Part shown: one piece after another, positions 10,690 to 21,886 of the stretch
Numbering within the stretch: position 1 is the stretch's first letter
Layout: each line of letters opens with the position of its first letter
Assembly (NCBI RefSeq): GCF_950295315.1
Contig: NW_026647630.1
Coordinates: 1-64,000 of the forward strand
DNA: 64,000 nt
Direction of reading: 5' to 3'
Source: Erinaceus europaeus
Lineage: Eukaryota; Chordata; Mammalia; Eulipotyphla; Erinaceidae
The notes under the pieces: generated by a model
Database searches by the model: none
The model's input: the letters and a program-made list of their open reading frames with translations, nothing else
What the model was told of the DNA's origin: nothing
Program-made: the position numbers and the translations under genes

Positions 10690-11180
10690 TTATTTATTTA
10701 TTTTATTTAAGAAAGGTTTAATTAACAAAACCATAGGGTAGGAGGGGGTACAACTCCACACAGTTCCCACCACCCAATCTCCATATCCCACCCCCTCCCC
10801 TGATAGCTTTCCCATTCTCTATCCCTCTGGGAGCATGGACCCAGGGTCATTGTGGGTTGCAGAAGGTAGAAGGTCTGGCTTCTGTAATTGCTTCCCCACT
10901 GAACATGAGTGTTGACTGGTCAGTCCATACTCCCAGTCTGCCTCTCTCTTTCCCTAGTAGGGTGGGTCTCTGGGGAAGCAGAGCTACACATTGGTGGGGT
11001 CTTCAGTCCAGGGAAGCCTGGCTGGCATCCTAATGACATCTGGAACCTGGTGACTGAAAAGAGAGTTAACATACAAAGCCAAACAAATTGTTGAGCAATC
11101 ATGGACCCAAAGCTTGGAACAGTGGAGAGGAAATGTTAGGGGGATACTCACTATAAACTCTCGTGTACTTCTGCTTTAAG
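10690..11180 (-). mobile_element. Repeat B copy
   Basis: Antisense B with its poly(A) represented by the T-rich block at about 10670-10710. It is close to the B copy at 6945-7443 over its full shared length, including 'GGACCCAGGGTCATTGTGGG' and 'CAAACAAATTGTTGAGCAAT'. Confidence 0.8.
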
Positions 11181-11384
11181 GTATACAAGTAAAAGATTTG
11201 GGCTAAACTAAACACATCTAAGATAAATTTGTTTCATTTCACCACAAATCCATACCACTTGCCTAATTACTGGCATATAAATTCATTAGCCAGGAAAGAC
11301 TATTTTAGGAATGAAATATTATTTTGCCTACTTGGAGAACTTAGTAACTTACAAAGTTGCTAATTTCATAGAAAAATTCTTTTT

Positions 11385-12470
11385 TCTTTTTTTTTTAACA
11401 AAACCATAGAATAAGAGGGCTACAGTTCTGCACAATTCCCATATCCCGATCTCCACATCCCACCCCCTCCCCTGATAGCCTTCCCATTCTCTATCTCTCT
11501 GGGAGTATGGATCCAGGGTTCTTGTGGGTTGCAGAGGGTGGAAGGTTTGGCTTCTGTAATTGCTTCCCTGCTGAACATGGATGTCGACTGGTTGATCCAT
11601 ACTCCCAGTCTGTCTCTCTCTTTCCCTAGTAGGGTGGGGCTCTGAGGAAGTGGCACTCCAGTACACATTGATGGGGTCCTCTGTCCAGGGAAGTCTGGTC
11701 AGCATCCGGAACCTGGTGGCTGAAAAGAGAGTTAACATACAAAGCCAAAGAAATTGTTGAACAATCATGGACCTAAAGACTGTAATAGTGCGGATGAAGT
11801 GTTGGGGGTATTCCCTGCATGCTCTTGTGTACTTCTGCTTTCAGTTATGTATTTTTCCCCTAGTTTATGGGCACGGGTGAACCTATGCTCTATCTCAGGG
11901 GACATGGACTATATCCAGGTTTGGGGACTTTATTGGGGAGTGGACCACCTGGAATGGAATTAGAGAATACTATGAAAGGAAAGGTCTCACCAGAGAGATG
12001 AAGCTGAAGGGTTGTTATTCCACACCTGAAGTCTCTGGTCACAGTCTGAAGTGAATCATGCTGGGGTGGTACTCATGTTGATTAGGTTGCGATCCGCTGA
12101 TGCAATATTATTTGATCTGAATTGAGAGCAGCATGCAGAAAAGTGGGCCCCACCCTAAGGTTCCAGAACTGGGGGAAATATAGGGTCTATAGTGGAAATG
12201 TGAGGTTCCTATTGTCTTAAGGTTCAAGAAGACAATGGATAGTTATTGTTATCATCACATTATTTGGTGATAGGGTTAACTTTGGAAAGTCCCTTTGATA
12301 GGGTTTGGGGTATAGTACCCAGCATCTTGTATATAGCTGTGCTGTCGGTTGCTTCTGTTCTCCCTGGTCTAGGCTTTTGGGAGAGAACATATCAAAGACA
12401 GCCTATGTATTAAAAAGACTCAGTCTGTGTTTTAAGAAGTTCTAGACATATCATCAGTTTTTCACCTCTC
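11385..12470 (-). mobile_element. Longest repeat B copy (about 1.1 kb)
   Basis: The usual B 3' half (11385-11830 in antisense) extends here through a further about 640 bases to about 12470, where an antisense L1 3' end begins. The extra part contains 'TGAAAGCAGAAGTACAC', 'GGAACTGGGACA'-free text and 'AACATATCAAAGACAGCC'; parts recur at 8.9 kb. No long reading frame is present. Because it lies directly behind an L1 3' end, as at 6889, it may also have moved with that L1, but I could not find a convincing target duplication. Confidence 0.65.
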
Positions 12471-12474
12471 AGAT

Positions 12475-14145
12475 TAATTAAATAGTGGTTTATATAATGT
12501 TTACATTTTAATAGGATTGTACATAAACACCAATCCCACCACCAAAAGACTGTACCATCCCCCACCCATGCAAGCCCCCCCCCCCCTCCACCATGCTGGG
12601 AAGCCCAATGGCCACCCTCCCCTTCACCACAGTGTTTTTACATTGGTGCCCTGCTCTGGATTTAATCAGATCCTGCTTTTAATTTCCCTTTCTGTTCTTC
12701 TTTCTCAACTTCTGTTGATGAGTGGGGACATCCCAAACTCATCTTTATCTTTCTGATTTAGCTGACTTAACAGAATTCCTTCTAGCTCTGCCCACCAAGA
12801 TGGGTCAGATAAGGTGGGCTCATTGTTCTTAATAGCTGCATAGTATTTCATTGTGTATATGTACCACAGCTTTCTCAGCCACTCATCTGCTGTTGGGCAC
12901 CGGGGATCCTTCCAGGTTTTAGCTATTATGAATTGTGCTGCTATGAACATAGATGTACACACCTCTTTTTGGTTGGGCATTATAGAATCCTTGGGGTATA
13001 TCCCCAGGAGAGGAATTACTGGGTCATATGGAAGGTCTATGTCTAGTCTTGTAAGAGTTCTCCAGACTGCTGTCCAGAGAGGATGGACCAATTCATATTC
13101 CCACCAGCAATGTAAAAGGGTTCCTCTGTCCCCACAGTCTCTCCAACATTTGTTGCTGCTGTCCTTTTTGAGGTATGCCATTCTCACAGGAGTGAGGTGG
13201 TATCGCAATGTTGTCTTCATTTGCATCTCTCTGACAATCAGCGACCTGGAACAGTTTTCCATAAGTTTGTTAGCCTTTTGCATCTCCTCTGAAGTGAATG
13301 TCCTGTTCAGATCCTCTGCCCAGTTTTGGATGGGGTTATTTGCTTTTTTGGTGCTAAGTTTGCTGAGTTCTCTGTATATTTTGGTGATTAGTTTCTTGTC
13401 TGATGTTTGGCATGTGAAGATCTTCTCCCATTCTGTGAGGGGTCTCTTTGTCTGTGTGACAGTTTCTTTGGCTGTACAGAAGCTTTTCAATTTAATGTAG
13501 TCCCATTGGTTTGTTTCTGCTTTAGTCTTCCTTGCAATTAATTGGGTTTGTTTCATCAAAGATGTCCTTGAGGTTTAGGTGGGAAAGTGTTTCACCAATG
13601 TTTTCCTCTAAGTATTTGATAGTTTCAGGTCTGACATCCAGGTCTTTGATCCATTTGGAGTTGATTTTTGTTTCTGGTGAGATAAGGTGGTTCAATTTCA
13701 TTCTTCTGCATGTTATAACCCAGTTTTCCCGGCACCTTCTTCAACATAGTATAGGAAGCTTTTCCCATAGCAATCAGGCAAGAGAAGGAAATCAAAGGAA
13801 TACAGATTGTAAGGGAAGAAGTCAAACTCTCACTATTTGCAGATGACATGGTAGTATACATAGAAAAACCTAAAGAATCCAGTAGAAACCTACTGGAAGT
13901 TATTAGACAATATAGCAAGGTATCAGGCTACAAAATCAATGTACAAAAATTAGTGGCATTTCTCTATGCGAACACTATACTGAAGAAGAAGACATCCAGA
14001 AATCACTCCCATTCACTGTTGCAACAAAATCAATACCTAGGAGTAAAGCTGACCAAAGAAGTGAAAGACTTGTATACTGAAAACTATGAGTCACTCTTCA
14101 AGGAAATAGAAATTGATACCAAGAAATGGAAAGACAATCCTTATT
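12475..14145 (-). mobile_element. L1 retrotransposon, 5'-inverted, with ORF2 fragments
   Basis: The minus strand from 13559 to 12705 encodes 284 codons of the ORF2 C-terminus, ending DEFGMSPLINRS, followed by a 3' UTR to about 12475. From about 13755 to 14150 the plus strand encodes an upstream reverse-transcriptase segment with the catalytic FADD motif (13837-13848) and KVSGYKINVQK. The two parts are head to head, as expected from twin priming. A 215-codon plus-strand frame at 12853-13500 is only the antisense shadow of ORF2. Non-functional. Confidence 0.9.
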
Positions 14146-14149
14146 CTTA

Positions 14150-14520
14150 GACAATTGTTGAAAGGTTCTAAGTAAAAGTTTACTTAGCTAGTTACTTATC
14201 AGAAGAAGTTATTTGGAATATTTTAAGGTTTTCTTTTCATACCTATAACTTGTCATTGTGCTCTATTTTGCATTACTTATAAGGTTTTAGTGTTACTATT
14301 TTTGACTGCGGTTCTATGTAAATAAAATATTTTTTAAACTTCAGAAACAATTAATCATTCTTGTCTCAAATATGTTTTTGTATGGTTAATTTATAATAGG
14401 AATTATCAAATGAATGAATAAACTGATGAAAGCCCCTTTCAGTGACAATCACAAAGTTATATTACTATGTTAAAAGTAGGTGTCTAAAATATTTTTTTTA
14501 TTTATACTAAGGAAACACTG
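14150..14520. other. Unassigned AT-rich DNA
   Basis: Nothing recognisable apart from an AATAAA-like sequence near 14323. Confidence 0.5.
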
Positions 14521-14521
14521 A

Positions 14522-14905
14522 TAAAAACCATAGGATAAGAGGGGTACAACTCCACAGAATTCCCACCACCAGAACTCCATATCCCATCACCACCCCTGAT
14601 GATAGTGTTCTTATTTTTTAACACGTAGGAAGTATGGACCCAAGGTCATTATGGGGTGCAGAAGGAGGAACGTCTGGCTTCTGTAATTACTTCCCCGCTG
14701 AACATGGTCATTGGCAAGTCAATCCATACTCTCAGCCTTTCTCTCTCTTTCCCTAGTGGGTCAGATTCTAGGAAAGTGTGAATCCAGGACATTTTTTTTC
14801 TTTTCCTGACATCTGACATGCAGGTGGATTCAAGTTATTGTCTCGGGAGATGATGTCATGGCTGGAAATAAGACCAGATAGCTGGATCAGGGAAGAGAGT
14901 AGCTG
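14522..14905 (-). mobile_element. Repeat B copy, with an extra block shared with 63.1 kb
   Basis: Antisense B ('AACCATAGGATAAGAGGGGT', 'GGACCCAAGGTCATTATGGG') followed by 'GACATGCAGGTGGATTCAAG', which matches in reverse the block at about 63085-63130. Confidence 0.75.
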
Positions 14906-15857
14906 TATTCTGAAGTATTCCTGGGATGCCAGTCTTCACTACCTTCCAAGCCCTCCCTCCCAAATTCTGCCTAACCCTGATAAGGCTGTGGGGAGAAAGC
15001 AAGGAGCCCAGGCAAAAAGAGTGCATTAAAAAGGCACATGTTTAATTTCCAACAGGAGAGGCCACTGGCTGAAGGTACCAGGTGGCCCCGTACAGTTTAC
15101 AGTTTACACTTTATAATTTATAGTTTACATACTTCCTTCAGGGGTACACAGAGAGTACATGATAGGGAAGGGTTCAGCTGCTTCCCTTCTGATGTGGGAT
15201 CTATAGAGTCCTCTGTCAAGCGCTGTCCTCCATGGAGCTGCTCTGGGGCAGGTGGTTGCTGTGAGCTGTGGACTGTGTTGCACTGGTGCTGCCATCTTGA
15301 TGTGGAGCCTTGGCTTGAGTCATGACCTGGGAAAGAGCAAGGAGGCCTCTTTAGGGCAGCCAAGTCTCCTCAGCAGTGGGGGAGAGGAGGGAACCTGGGG
15401 GTGCTAGGCAAGGGGTGAGAACAACTTTAGAGTAATGCAGAACCACCCTGGGTGACAAGCTCCTCAGTCAGTGTGCACACTGCTCTCCCTTTACTGTTGG
15501 AGCCCGAGCGCCTGGGGTTCCCCTCTCCTTCTCAAAGAGGAAAATGTTCCTTAATGCTGAGCCCTGCCCACAGGAATCTCTTACTACAGCAACTTCAGAC
15601 AACAGGGGAGGAAGCCCCTGTGGGACAAGAGACTGAGCAGCCCCCACCTGAGCCCCTCCATCAGTTCCCCCATGCTAGACCTCAGAGATTTTCAGAGAAA
15701 ATACCAGGACCGGTGCTTGCTACTGAGTCAGAGTGCTGTGTCCTCAGACAGTATGACACCAGGACATAGTTACCTTCCTGCACCCTCTCAGCTACCTTCC
15801 ACTGTGCCCTGTGACCACACTGAGATGTTTCTAAGAAAACATGAGATAAAGTGATTC
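14906..15857. other. Unassigned moderately GC-rich DNA
   Basis: Several short frames exist on both strands (for example 105 codons at 15452-15769), but none shows a recognisable domain, splice pattern or repeat conservation. I see no gene that can be supported. Confidence 0.5.
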
Positions 15858-16125
15858 AGCCTGTAGTGCAGCAGGTTAAGCACAGGTGGGCGCAGAGTGC
15901 AAGGACTGGCTTAAGGATCCAGGTTTGATCCAGGTTTGAGCACCCCACCTGCAGGGAAGTTGCTTCACAGGCAGTGAAGCAGGTATGCAGGTGTCTCTCT
16001 TTCTCTCCCTCTCTCTATGTCTTCCCCACCTCTCTCCATTTCTCTCTGTCCTATCCAATAATGACAACATTAATAACTACAACAATCCAAACAGACAACA
16101 AAAAGGGAATCAATCAATGAAAAAA
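15858..16125 (+). mobile_element. tRNA-derived SINE, hedgehog type
   Basis: Runs from 'TGTAGTGCAGCAGGTTAAGC' through 'GCAGGTATGCAGGTGTCTCT' and 'CTCTCTGTCCTATCCAATAA' to an A-rich tail. Confidence 0.85.
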
Positions 16126-16599
16126 AAGAAAACAGATGAAACAAATTATTTTCCATCTCATTGTATGTGCATTTAAAAGGACTCTGCTGTGCAGGTTGAG
16201 AGGTCACAATGGGTGCCTTCATTTTTGTCCGAAGATCAAGCCATTGGCTGAGAAGCTCTGACTGAGGCCAGAGAAGCTGCAGGGATGATGTTCCAGTAGG
16301 CCAGGGATGAAATCTGCTTGTTCAGGTCAAGATGCTGTGAGCCCAGCATTTCTGAACTCTGTCCCCAAAGAAGTGGTTGTGGGCAAGGGCTGAGATTCAC
16401 ACATCCCCTTCCAAAGTTCTCAGATGTGGACCCATCCCTGGTGCCTGCTCTCAGAGGGTTACCTGTATGTGAGCTGGTCCTCATCTCTGGTCTTATCCAG
16501 AGGGAGTGATTGAAACACAGAGTGAGGAGACCTGCCCAAGGCCACACACACCCTGGACTGGGCCTACCCTGCTCACTCTCCAGTGCTGTCTAGTGTAGG

Positions 16600-16937
16600 G
16601 CTTGCTGGTTTAAAACATAATGTGTTTTGTAAGTTTTAATCAAATAGAGATGGGAATGAGAGCTGAAATGAGAGATACCTTCCTGAGGAAACTATGTGGT
16701 CTTCACTTGGCCCATGCTGGATTCTCCCTGTGCTAATGGGGACCCAGGTGTCCCTGAGTCCAGAGATGTAGGGTGGGCTTTTTTCCTCCTGCTGCTGCTG
16801 CCTCCCTGCTATTCTCCACCTGGGTTGAGGAAGGTCATTGGCATGTTTATTCAATCAGGCTCTGTTCTCCAGTTGGTGGTTGCACCACTCACCCTGCAGA
16901 GGGAACTCAGAGGGATCTCTGAGTTCCTCTGAGAACA
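16600..16937. repeat. Partial leading copy of the 1.75-kb tandem unit
   Basis: This segment resembles the part of the tandem unit that runs from the TACCTTCCTG block through the 'GTGCTAATGGGGACC' block to 'CACCTGGGTTGAGGAAGGTCAT', matched in the fourth copy near 22180-22340. It then stops and the first full copy begins. It suggests the array once extended further left or was trimmed on that side. Confidence 0.45.
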
Positions 16938-18686
16938 GTGTTCCCTACTGTGCTGCAACCCTGAGTGGAGCTTGGAATGTTTTTCTCGCACATGTAAATT
17001 GTAATGAGTTTACACCTTTAAGTTCAGAGCTAATAATGATCAGGGAATGCAATAGGTACGTACCTTGGTGTTGGCATTGGCAATTCTTCCTTTACTAATT
17101 CTGTATAATGTCTGTGCTGTAGGTTGGCTGAATGGATAGATGCTGGTGATCCCAGAGCTGTGTGGGGGCTTCTGTCATCCCCAGTGGTGCTGCCTCACTA
17201 GCCTTTGTCACAAGGGATTAAGGAAGGTCATGGAAATGTTCACCAGTTGACAACAGGTAACCCCATCGCTTTTCTTCCTAAAGCAGTACCAGGGGCTGAA
17301 CATTGTGGGCATATTGGATCAATACCATGGTGGCAGCCACACTCAGAAAGGGTGGGCACCCTTATTGGGTACAGGCCTAGGCTCTCTCCCACATGTGGAA
17401 GGCAGGGAGAAGAGGCCTGGAAGTTCCTCACTGCACTCACTCCTCAGGTGCTGCCTGACTGACCCTCCTCCCTCACAGCTCCCCCAGGAGAAGGCAGGGT
17501 GGGGCCTCTTCAGTTACTCAGAGGGGTTCAGGGGCTGAATCTCTACAGAGTATGTAATCAGTGACAGTTCTTGCTCTGTGTGGGAATCTTTTCAGGTCCC
17601 TCCTTAGTGTGAAGAGTTCCCAGTACCAGTGTCAGGTGTCCATTTTTCTCTCCAGGTCTCTGTGGCAAATTGTTCTATGCTACTCTTGATTATGCTCCAC
17701 TGCTTGTGTGGAGGCAGGTTCCTGGTGCATGGGAAACTCACCCAGTCAACAGGAAGGGTTATTTAAGTGTTGTACCATAATGAACATATGGAACTGGGAC
17801 AGTGGAAGTGTGTCATTAGTGATATTAGGAAGAAATATTATAGAACATAAATGACATTTGAATTATTTAATAACTGACATCCATCTTCATAGAAATATTT
17901 CTATAACGTGACGGAAAAACACATATACAGATCATCACTCTAGCTCCTGTAATGTCAGGGAATTAACTTGGGAGCAATTTTTTCTCTCCAGCCTCAGCCA
18001 AGACTTATCCTCCTGGGCAGCAATTGCCATATTCTGTCATGTTTAAGAGAAAGAGACTAACCTGCATAGGACAGTCATTATATTAGAGCTAGAAATGACA
18101 TGAAACCATTCACTTAATATATGGAAATAAATGTGCAAGTCCAGAGGGGTTTCTCATGTTCTCAAATTAATACAGTGGCTTAGTTAACTGTCTAGAAAGA
18201 CTTTACCATCTACATTTTGACCAACTCCATTGTTTTTATGTACAGAAGGTGAACAACTTTGCTTTTAGTGTCTTCATTGCAGTGTCTGTCTTTCTGTCCT
18301 CTCTGTCTTTCCATGAGGCAGGCACTCCTTGTATCTTCCTCAAATGTTGCACCAGGAGCAGATGAGTCCTTGGCTCTCAGTAACGGCTGCTGCATGTTCT
18401 GATAGGGAGAGATGTGGGTGGCTATGTTGTAGAGTAGGAGGAGATAGAGAGAGGATGACTGCACCTGAGCAGAGAAGACAACTCAGGAATCTGTGTGAAG
18501 GCTACTCCTGACCAAGTCAGGGATGCACCCCATGAGGACTCCTCTGCAGAGATTACAACCCTCATTGTCTGTCTGCCCAGGATGCTCACTGGCCAAGTGC
18601 TCTGATGGGGTCACCAGACTGTGCATGCAGCTCTGTGTGGGAGCTTCTGTTAAGTAGGTCCCAGTGCCTGGGGTGCAGTGTTTCCC
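16938..18686. repeat. Tandem unit copy 1 (about 1.75 kb)
   Basis: First full copy of a diverged non-coding tandem repeat. Landmarks in order: a 'TTCCCTACTG...GAGTGGAGCTTGGAA' start, 'GGGCTGAACATTGTGGGCATA' near 17295, a SINE-derived stretch with 'CAGATCATCACTC' near 17928, and a 'CCATGAGGCAGGCACTCC' block near 18310. The same landmarks recur in the same order in the next copies. No long reading frame is conserved between copies, so I do not call a gene. Orientation is arbitrary. Confidence 0.75.
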
Positions 18687-20566
18687 ACTGGAACTAAACC
18701 TCAGTGAAGCTAGGAAATGCTGATTGTGCTAATCATGTATCATTTTAATGAAGTCTGGAGGCCAGAAAGATCATGAAGTGCAATAATTACCTCCCTGTTG
18801 GAATTGTCCAATCTTCCTCTTGGTCTGTTTGTGCTCAAGGGGATCTGAAAGCTGGTGACACCAGAGCTGTGTGGATGCTTCTCTCATGCCTGTTGCTCTA
18901 ACCTTACTATTCACCTTTCTCACCTTGGATTAAAGAAAGTCACTGGCCTGTTGACAATGCCAGGGCTTCCAACCCCACGTGCTTTTCTCTCTAAAATCAC
19001 TTTAATCAGCTGAATATTGTTGGAATTACTGGCTTCTCTCAGGGTGGAATCCCACAGTCAGCATTGGGCCCAAAGCTCCTGCTCTGGGTGCCCTTCTTGG
19101 GTGCAGTCCTTGGGTCCCTTCTCCATGGTGAAGGTAGACTGAAGGGGGCTGGGGCTCCTCACTACACTTACTCCTCAGCTGTTCCCTGTGTGTGTGTCAT
19201 CTTCCCACAGCTCTCCCAGAGAAGGCAAGGTATGCAGAGCCTCTACACTTATTCAGAGAGGAGCAGAGGCTGCACCACACACAGCTTGTGTGTCCTTCCT
19301 GCAGAGCCAGCTCTTTGTCTGTGAGGAAAGCTCCAATTGTCCATCCTAACTGTGAAGAGCTCACCGTACCAGAGTCAGAAATCCAATTCTCTGTCCTGGT
19401 CTCTGTGGCAAAATGGTCTCTGGTTCTGGTATGTCCTCCACTGGCTGCCATCCTCAAAGATGCTCCTGCAGATGCCACTGGCCACACTGACATGTGCCCC
19501 AATGCCCATGTCACCCCTGTCCCCAGCCTGCTGGTGTGGTCACAGGCCCGGGTACACAGGAGACCCATCCCAGCCAACATGCAGAGTTGTTCTCATGTTG
19601 CACCAGAATCAGTTCATTTAATTGTGGGAATAGCAGTGTGTCACCAGTGACATTAGGAAGGGAATATTAGAAAAACATGCATGACAGTCAAAGTCTTTAA
19701 TAGCCATCACACATCTTCAAACATTTATTATTTCTCTCACCTAGGATGGAGAGAGACCTACCCAGATCATCTCTCTGGTACATGGGCTATCCTAGATTGA
19801 ACTTGACAGCATTTACGTTTTTCTCCATCTCTGGCCAAGGCTTCACCTCCTGGACAGCAGTTGCCATGTGCTGTTAGCTGTAAGAGAAAAAGAGTAACCT
19901 GCATAACCTGCATATCACAACTAGCACATCAGAGCTAAGAAATGGCATAAAAGCATGCCTTGGATTTCATGTATGAGAGCACAAGTGCAAATCCAGAGAG
20001 GTTTCTCATTCTCTCAGTTAATCACAGACCATTCCTTCCCTGACTAGGAAGCTTTGACCATCTGCACTTTGGTGGAAAAGAAAGGGTGTCCAAAAGGTGT
20101 ACAGCTTGGCTAGTCTCATCGCTCATATTTGTGTCTTACAGCTTGGCTAGTCTGTCACATCTGTGCCAGCATTCTGTCTCCTCTCTCTCTCTTTCTCTCC
20201 CCGAGGTAGACCCTCTGTTTTTCTTCCTATGTGTCACTCAGGACCCATGGAGTTTTCAGCTCCGAGGAAGGACTTGTTGTCTGTGAGTGTGCTGGCCAGG
20301 AGACAGGTGGGTTGCTAATTTGTGGTAGTGAAGCAGCTACAGAGAAATTGAGAAGCTGAATGTGAGCAGAGTTGACAAGCCCAGAGTCTGTTTGAAGGCT
20401 GTTTCTGACAGAGTCAGACATCCAATATGAGAGCAATTCCCTGTAGAGCTTGCAACCTTTCTTATCTTTCCCAAGGATGCTCACTGGCCAAGTGCTCTGA
20501 GGCAGTCACCCAGGCTGTCCAGCTCTGCATGGTCCTTTCATGCAGGATGCGTGGTGCCTGGGGGTG
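18687..20566. repeat. Tandem unit copy 2 (about 1.88 kb)
   Basis: Second copy, starting at 'TTTCCCACTGGAACTAAACC' and carrying the counterparts 'CAGCTGAATATTGTTGGAAT' near 19008, the SINE-derived 'CAGATCATCTCTCTGGTACA' near 19764 and the 'CCCCGAGGTAGACCCTC' block near 20199. A 152-codon open frame at 19192-19650 is not kept open in the other copies, so it is probably fortuitous. Confidence 0.75.
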
Positions 20567-21886
20567 CAGTGCTTCTCACTGAAAACAAACTAGAGTGGAG
20601 TTAGGGACCCCTTTTCTGGCTATTTCCAGAAATTTATATGTGCATAGAGTTAATAAATTAGAAAAATCATAAAGTGCAGTAGGTACCTTCCTATTGGCAT
20701 TGTCCAATCTTCATTTCTTCCTGATGCCCTGGCTCTGGTCAAGCACATCTGAAAGCTGTTAACATAAGAACTTGATATCAGGCTTGATCACCACATGAGG
20801 TTTTTTCCCTAGGAGCAGCACCATGGGCTGAATATTGTGGGCACTATTGGCTGGATCCCTGGTGGCACACCATTCAGTACTGGGCCCACAGCTCATACTC
20901 TGCTGTCCCTATTGTGTACAGCTCCAAGCTCCCTCCCACATGATAAATGTATACTGAAGGGGCCTTTGGGCTCCTAGCTGCACTTGCTCCTCAGCTGCTC
21001 CCTGTCTGCAACTCCCTGCACATAGCTGCTACAGGAGAAGGCATGGTGTTCAGAGCCTCTTTAGTCACTTGGGGGAGCAGGGGCTGAACCTCACAGCACC
21101 CATATTTTTATCTTGCAGTTCCAGCTCTTTCTCTGTCAGGGGAGGTTATCTGGTCTCCTGTTAGTAGGAAGAACTCACTCTGTCAGAGTCGGGGGTTCAC
21201 TTCTCTCTCCAGGTGTCTTTCCAAGCTGGTCTCTGCTCCTGTGGCCTGTTTTCCACTGCCTGTTGTCCTAGTGACCCTCCTTCAGATGCCACTGGCCCCA
21301 CTGTCAAGTGCCCTAAAGCCCATTTTACTGCTTCCCTGCCTGCTGGTAAGCCAGAGGCCCTGGGTATGTCACTGTGATATTAGAAAGGAAATAGTAGAAA
21401 ACATGGATGAGATTTAAATTCTTAAGTACATTCCACACATTTTCATGATTTATTATTTGTCTTACATGAGAAGGAGAGAACACTGCCCACCCTCCTGCAG
21501 ATGTCTCTCTCTCTCTCTCTCTTTCTATGAGGCAGGCCCTCTTTACTCTTACTAGGATGAGACCCCAGCTCCAGAGGAGCCCATGTCTCTTAGGATGGGT
21601 TGTATGTGTGCTGACTAATATGCAGAAAGATTGTTGGCTGTGTTGTGAAGGAGAAGGAGGTATAGTGGGTAGCTGGACCTTTAGTAAAGATGAACATTCA
21701 GGAGTTTGTGTAAAGCCTGTTCCTGACTTAATCATGTAACCAACACCCTAGGAATATTCTGCAGAGCTTGGAGTCCTCCTTATCTCTGCCCAGGATGCTT
21801 GCCAGCCAAGCTCTCTATGGAGTCACCCAGGCTGTCAGAGCTGTTATAGGAGCTTCCATTAAGGGGGATTTAGCACCTGTGGGTGC
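20567..21886. repeat. Tandem unit copy 3 (about 1.32 kb, internally deleted)
   Basis: Third copy, starting at 'GTGCTTCTCACTGAAAAC'. It matches the others up to the SINE-derived block near 21470, then jumps directly to the CTCTCT...GAGGCAGGCCCTC block near 21510. About 430 bases present in copies 1, 2 and 4 are missing, which accounts for its shorter length. Confidence 0.7.

Noticed and set aside
12853..13500. 215-codon plus-strand open frame
   Set aside because: Exact antisense of the L1 ORF2 C-terminal coding sequence at 12705-13559.
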